Source: a virus. Taken from it: 33,522 nucleotides of DNA. The notes below the pieces were generated by a model. It was given only the letters and a program-made list of their open reading frames with translations. It had not been told where the DNA came from and ran no database searches. Position 1 is the stretch's first letter. Each line of letters begins with the position of its first letter. The stretch covers positions 1-33,522 of the IMG/VR virus record IMGVR_UViG_3300025164_000338. The stretch is one strand, 5' to 3'. Position numbers and translations under genes: made by a program. Positions 29,794 through 33,522 of the stretch are shown piece after piece.

Positions 29794-30192
29794 CTATGAA
29801 TTCATTTCCCGTATGTATTTGTCTACTAACGGTTTAGCAATGCTCACAGCATCACGGTCAAGTGTCTGCTTGACCATTCGGAATGTGCGATAGCCCTTGA
29901 AGCGTGTCGTTCGGTTGCGAGAACTAACCCCCTCAAGCCACCCACCATAGATTGCATTGTTATCCCAATACCCCCGGTAGATCTGGCGTTTCTGTACTGC
30001 AATCTGTGATTGGTAGTAACCACTTGGGTTCTTGAGCACTCGTTGCAGGCGAGCTAGTACGCGGTTAACCCCTTCCTGCGCAATAGCCTCATTGATGTCC
30101 ACAATCAATCGTCGTCCGGCAGCCTGTGTTTTTGAAGCGTTGAATATTGCACCCTTAGTTTCCACCTTCACATTCACTCTAAATTGCGGCAT
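29794..30192 (-). CDS. HK97 gp10-like head-tail connector protein
   Basis: This 132-residue protein is basic, with INEAIAQEGVNRVLARLQRVL, YYQSQIAVQKRQI and IYGGWLEGVSSRNR. This fits the gp10-like family found between connector and tail tube. I start at ATG 30192 because it overlaps the connector stop (TGATG); a longer form from 30213 would run into that gene. It probably acts at the head-tail joint. Confidence 0.75.
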   Translation of the reverse strand: MPQFRVNVKVETKGAIFNASKTQAAGRRLIVDINEAIAQEGVNRVLARLQRVLKNPSGYYQSQIAVQKRQIYRGYWDNNAIYGGWLEGVSSRNRTTRFKGYRTFRMVKQTLDRDAVSIAKPLVDKYIREMNS

Positions 30193-31256
30193 CAGATTGC
30201 CCCTAAGCGGCACTTACGGCCGTAGGTAGCTACTGCTCTAGCCCTGATGTCTTCTAAGCCCTTACCGGCAGCCTCACGCGCGCTAGAACCCGTTCCCACA
30301 ACCCTAGCGTAGGCAGACGCATTTTGCTCAAGCATCACAACAGTTTCGGCAATGCACAATTCATTGATCAAACCAGGGTAATTGTGCCCATACGCGGGAT
30401 CCGCTGTGGAATGAGCTGCCGCTGTTGTTCCCAGCACACCACGTTTCGCACTGAAGGTGCGTAATGCATAAACTGTAGCAGTGCCCGCGTGGGTGGCCAT
30501 GACCGTGCCATCCCATGCGCGGGTTACAATCAAGTTATTGCCTGCAATATCATCAATGCGCATACGTTCGGCATCAATGAGAATAGTTTCGCCAGTGGCA
30601 AACAGTGTTCCATCGGTAATATCGACAATAACGTCTGACATAAGCGCTGTCATTGCTGATTGCAATGTCTGGCTAGTTGTCGACATACGCCGTTCTACTA
30701 GTTGCAGGCGCTCAGTTCCGATAAGAATAATGGAGCCGACACCGATGTCATACACACCACTTGAAGGGTTCAGCACCAACGTTGTCACAGCGGCATTGAT
30801 TCCTGCACTAAGCAAGGCACTGGCGATGCCGGTATCGGTAGCGCTAAAACCCGCTGTACCAACGGCGGAGATCGCACGCTGCGAGGTAGTGCCAGAGGCA
30901 AATGCCGCAGAAGACGACCGATCAATCTCTATACGGGAGTACGGCGGTTCATCTTTGTCATCGTCGCGCCGTAACCAGTAATCGCTTGACAAAATAACTG
31001 TGCCACCAGCGGTAAGCGTGGTGAGCGAAATAAGCTCATTGTCGCCTAGCTCTAGCATATATGTTGGAGAGTACTGCCGCGATGGCCAATCGAAATACAG
31101 CGTCTTTAGTTCAGGGTAAAATCGCCGATGCAATAACCCTTCCACCGATTCCGAGGCTGCCGCAATCTTCGTATCGATCAATGTATTGGCACGCGCTACA
31201 TTCATTATCTCTAACGAACTCAGCACTTGCTCTCTGGTGGCATACCAGGGTCGCAT
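30192..31256 (-). CDS. Head-tail connector (adaptor) protein
   Basis: This 354-residue protein starts MRPWYATREQVLSSLE and has ASESVEGLLHRRFYPE and YFDWPSRQYSP. These are typical of actinophage head-tail adaptors that attach below the portal. It is longer than simple adaptors because of inserted beta-rich segments (VLNPSSGVYDIGVGSIILI, LFATGETILIDAERMRI). The C-terminus EAAGKGLEDIRARAVATYG is helical. The start lies behind GGGAGTGAGG. A hairpin at 31321-31350 separates it from the capsid group. Confidence 0.88.
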   Translation of the reverse strand: MRPWYATREQVLSSLEIMNVARANTLIDTKIAAASESVEGLLHRRFYPELKTLYFDWPSRQYSPTYMLELGDNELISLTTLTAGGTVILSSDYWLRRDDDKDEPPYSRIEIDRSSSAAFASGTTSQRAISAVGTAGFSATDTGIASALLSAGINAAVTTLVLNPSSGVYDIGVGSIILIGTERLQLVERRMSTTSQTLQSAMTALMSDVIVDITDGTLFATGETILIDAERMRIDDIAGNNLIVTRAWDGTVMATHAGTATVYALRTFSAKRGVLGTTAAAHSTADPAYGHNYPGLINELCIAETVVMLEQNASAYARVVGTGSSAREAAGKGLEDIRARAVATYGRKCRLGAI

Positions 31257-31287
31257 CGTCTAGCCTCACTCCCGATTGCTTTCTACG

Positions 31288-31316
31288 GAACTACGTAAGG
31301 TGTATTAAATTGTCAA
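31288..31316 (-). promoter_or_regulatory. Weak promoter candidate upstream of the connector gene
   Basis: A perfect TTGACA (31316-31311) lies 17 bases from TAGTTC (31293-31288), a poor -10. It follows a strong hairpin, so a terminator-promoter pair that separates capsid from tail transcription is possible. Confidence 0.3.
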
Positions 31317-31320
31317 TAGG

Positions 31321-31350
31321 TTGGGGGAGTACCCGGCAATACTCCCCCAA
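31321..31350 (-). terminator. 11-bp perfect hairpin, terminator-like
   Basis: TTGGGGGAGTA (31321-31331) and TACTCCCCCAA (31340-31350) pair perfectly around 8 bases, seven bases after the stop of the gene at 31358. No T-run follows on the minus strand, so it may attenuate, protect the upstream mRNA from decay, or terminate weakly. Confidence 0.6.
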
Positions 31351-31357
31351 CGTCTAA

Positions 31358-31750
31358 TCAGAAATCGTCGTCAAACTCTGAAGGCGACACACTACGTACG
31401 TTCGCCTGCCGGGGGTTAGTAGGTTTAGGAGCAGGAGTAGGAGTAGGAGTAGCCTTAGCTTTCGCTTTCGCTGGCCTACGTTTATTTGATAGCCGTACCG
31501 GCGTTGCTTGGCCAGGACCACCCGTCAAAGGGGCAGTAGAGTTCGGCACCGGTGCCGCTACTTCTGAGTGGTTCTCCGCAATTGGGGCAGGCGACAGGAG
31601 GTCGGGCGTCAGCGGCGCGCTTGAGTTCTCGTCGCTCGTTAAGGATGGCGATAAGTTGGTCCCAAGACATCTGTCAATCCTCCCTATCCCTGGTCTCCGG
31701 ATAACTACCGGCTCAATTGACGGACCATTGAATCGCGTTGTTTTAGCCAT
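31358..31750 (-). CDS. Disordered MAKTTRF-type phage protein overprinted by a zinc ribbon
   Basis: This 130-residue protein starts MAKTTRFNGPSIEP, an N-terminus I recall from many actinophages. The middle is Ser/Thr/Pro-rich, then comes a basic Lys/Ala/Pro tract (KAKAKATPTPTPAPKP) and an acidic end (SPSEFDDDF). A second gene lies wholly inside it in another frame (31482-31670). The low-complexity middle is what one expects of a frame tolerating overprinting. Function is unknown; position suggests a capsid-associated or assembly role. Confidence 0.7.
   Translation of the reverse strand: MAKTTRFNGPSIEPVVIRRPGIGRIDRCLGTNLSPSLTSDENSSAPLTPDLLSPAPIAENHSEVAAPVPNSTAPLTGGPGQATPVRLSNKRRPAKAKAKATPTPTPAPKPTNPRQANVRSVSPSEFDDDF
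31482..31670 (-). CDS. 62-aa zinc ribbon nested in another gene
   Basis: This protein starts MSWDQLIAILNERREL behind GGGAGG and has CPNCGEPL and then YCPFDGWSW, a Cys-ribbon with three or four metal ligands. The MSWDQL...PPVACPNCG...CPFDGW layout is one I recall from actinophages next to capsid genes, so I think it is real despite full overlap with 31358-31750. Function is unknown. Confidence 0.75.
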   Translation of the reverse strand: MSWDQLIAILNERRELKRAADARPPVACPNCGEPLRSSGTGAELYCPFDGWSWPSNAGTAIK

Positions 31751-31759
31751 CGTCGCCCA

Positions 31760-32263
31760 TTACGCGTTAGGCTGCGCAAGTGAATCGGGCCTCGCTTGAA
31801 TCCTCAGCCCATGCATGATGTACAGACCACACAAAAGCTGAGCATTTGCCACAGTAGCAGCAATATTGAAGGAAATCCATTCGTAACCCGCACTGAGTGC
31901 AGATGCCTCAACCTCGGTCACGATGATGCCCTCAAGCTCAGCTGAAGTCGCATCCGTGTAAGTCGCTGCCGCAGTCTGCGTAGCGCGTGCCCAAGTCTCA
32001 TCGCCGTCAAGCGTGGCTTCCGTCTTGTAGAAAACTTGATCGATGCAAGCCAGACTTGCCGAGGTTCCGCCAGTCTTGGCGTTGTGCTCCTGCACGGTAA
32101 TCACAGGGTCCGCACCAGCAGTGCCAGCACCCTTGTAGAGCACTAAGGCAATTCCGCCGTAGTTGCGCATGTGGACACGGTGACCGGTAGCAGCGTCAGA
32201 CGTATTGAAATCGACTGGAGTGAACGCACTTCCAATGTCAAAAATTCGACCTAATCCATTCAT
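31760..32263 (-). CDS. Capsid-associated protein, possible decoration
   Basis: This 167-residue protein starts behind GAAGGGAG, directly after the major capsid gene. The beta-rich sequence VHMRNYGGIALVLYKGAG, DPVITVQEHNAKTGGTSA and YEWISFNIAATVANAQ fits a family found downstream of HK97-type capsids. A role as decoration or head-fibre protein is inferred from position and fold outline only. Confidence 0.7.
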   Translation of the reverse strand: MNGLGRIFDIGSAFTPVDFNTSDAATGHRVHMRNYGGIALVLYKGAGTAGADPVITVQEHNAKTGGTSASLACIDQVFYKTEATLDGDETWARATQTAAATYTDATSAELEGIIVTEVEASALSAGYEWISFNIAATVANAQLLCGLYIMHGLRIQARPDSLAQPNA

Positions 32264-32284
32264 GGAATTATTCTCCCTTCCTGA

Positions 32285-33522
32285 TCAGGCGTGAGTAGCG
32301 AGGTTAACGAACGGCGAAAGCGCATCACCGTTGTTGTGAGGAGTGATCGCAGATGACAGCCAAGGGCGCCCGTCAAGCCGCTCGATCACGCGGAATGCGG
32401 TAATGTCATTCTGGAAACGGAAATCCTCAGACTGGCGAGCGCTCATGGCCTGCCGGTCGCCCAGCAAATAGAATCCAAAATCGACGAAGTTGATATCGCC
32501 GATGTGCCCAACCGTGTTTGCCTTCTCAGAGACAATGATGGGGGACCCCAACAGAGTCATAGGCGGGTTGGAGCTACCAGTTGGGAAGCTACCTCCACCC
32601 ATCCACACGGCATTGCTGCCAGAGGCGACTGTCATGGTCAGCAGGTTCGGCAGAACATCGGGAGACACAACCCAAACAGCGCGGTCAAGTGATTGCGGAA
32701 GCATCCGAGCGTACATGTTGACAATGTCAACCCACTCCACATTGGCGCCAGCCACAGTGGTGGAGCGGGTAACAGACACAGTTGCAGGTGCGTTGAGGAA
32801 ACCAAGCGGTTCGCCAACACCTCCGCCAATGAAGAAAGCGACGTCCTCAAACCAGGCCATAGCTTCCGGGAAAATCTCACCGATGAACGCTTCCATGGAA
32901 GGGCGTGCGTCACGAATGAGTTCCGATGGCATCTCAGTGTAAAGGACTAACTTGTTAGCCTTGAGTTCGATGCGACCAAACTTGGGTTGCGACTCTGTAA
33001 GCGTCGCGCCCTCTTCAGTCCAATAACCAACAACGCCACCGTAGATACTGGAGACGTTAGATGTACTGTCAATGGTCGGGAACGGCACCGTAAGGCTGTC
33101 CATCGGGATCACGCGGGCACGAGAACGCACAACAGAGCGCTCTACTGCAACCCGCAATAATTCCGCACGGAGCATTTCCGGAATGAGGAAACCACCGTCA
33201 GATGGCTTGATGGAACTCAAATCATTCTTGAGCTCTCCAAGCTTAGTTTGAAGGGAAGCGTCCTTGTAAGAGTGCTCCGAGATCGCATGGAAGAAATCCG
33301 AAGTAGTGTTGAATGCACGATCGTGGCGCGCACCAACGGCAGACTTGTTGTAGATAGTTCCACGGCGCATCGTACTGCGTGCGTTAGGGCTATCCATATT
33401 GAGTCGCCGGGCGGTAGCCTCATCGGTTCCGTTCTCACGTAACCAATCGACCATAAAGCTTTCGGTCTGCTCTTTGACCTGAGCAAGCACATCGGGATCG
33501 GCACCAATTCGCGCCTGAATTG
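32285..33522 (-). CDS. Major capsid protein, HK97 fold, 5' end outside window
   Basis: The frame is open to the right edge with no stop, so the N-terminus is missing; a GTG at 33490 is internal and not needed. Visible parts are a helical delta-domain-like start (VKEQTESFMVDWLREN), then DGGFLIPEMLRAELLR, TVPFPTIDSTSNVSSI, WTEEGATLTESQPKFGRI, LVLYTEMPSELIRDA and a C-terminal A-domain-like segment (LGSPIIVSEKANTVG). These are the standard landmarks of phage HK97-type capsid proteins. The protein forms the icosahedral shell. Confidence 0.93.
   Translation of the reverse strand, partial: IQARIGADPDVLAQVKEQTESFMVDWLRENGTDEATARRLNMDSPNARSTMRRGTIYNKSAVGARHDRAFNTTSDFFHAISEHSYKDASLQTKLGELKNDLSSIKPSDGGFLIPEMLRAELLRVAVERSVVRSRARVIPMDSLTVPFPTIDSTSNVSSIYGGVVGYWTEEGATLTESQPKFGRIELKANKLVLYTEMPSELIRDARPSMEAFIGEIFPEAMAWFEDVAFFIGGGVGEPLGFLNAPATVSVTRSTTVAGANVEWVDIVNMYARMLPQSLDRAVWVVSPDVLPNLLTMTVASGSNAVWMGGGSFPTGSSNPPMTLLGSPIIVSEKANTVGHIGDINFVDFGFYLLGDRQAMSARQSEDFRFQNDITAFRVIERLDGRPWLSSAITPHNNGDALSPFVNLATHA

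Noticed and set aside
1-33522. CRISPR array, integrase, transposon or host gene
   Set aside because: No regularly spaced repeats, no recombinase motifs and no insertion-sequence ends were seen.

Overview
The window is a segment of a tailed double-stranded DNA phage (siphovirus-type) genome. All genes I can support lie on the minus strand, so the text below follows transcription from high to low coordinates. The gene order is capsid, connector, tail tube, frameshifted tail chaperones, tape measure, lysis, then replication. Family resemblances recalled from memory (head-tail connector, tail terminator, a small zinc ribbon nested in a MAKTTRF-type gene) point to an actinobacterial host. The moderate base composition would suit a low-to-mid GC actinobacterium better than Streptomyces, but that is inference. 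I see no integrase, repressor or other lysogeny gene, and both ends of the window cut through genes.

Structural half (33522 to about 19786): the HK97-fold major capsid protein is cut by the right edge. It is followed by a small structural protein, an overlapping gene pair, a head-tail connector, a gp10-like protein, a tail-terminator candidate, two tail-tube-like proteins, and tail chaperones joined by a -1 frameshift at A AAC CCC. Next come a 558-aa tape measure protein, a large minor tail protein, a small tail-tip protein, a two-TM holin candidate, a GH25 muramidase, and a 45-aa membrane protein with two possible starts.

Junction (19785 to 18806): about 980 bases hold no credible gene but contain several inverted repeats, including a 10-bp perfect long-range stem and a 24-bp imperfect stem. 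A perfect TGTGA-N6-TCACA palindrome lies at the upstream edge. This is the best candidate in the window for an undescribed element, probably a long structured RNA.

Replication and recombination half (18805 to 1): small Cys-rich proteins, a tRNA with anticodon UAA, a SAP-domain protein, a SNF2-type helicase, an acidic-tailed protein, a tRNA-like gene with an extra arm, and a Cas4-like nuclease. These are followed by a RecA-like (Sak4-type) ATPase, an SSB-like protein, uracil-DNA glycosylase, a family A DNA polymerase split into exonuclease/thumb and palm halves with five small genes between them, many very small zinc or membrane proteins, a RuvC-like resolvase, and a primase-helicase cut by the left edge. 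Most neighbours overlap by 1 to 35 bases or sit a few bases apart, so translation is probably coupled. Terminator-like hairpins at 31321-31350, 13726-13760 and 2212-2257 break the long transcription units.
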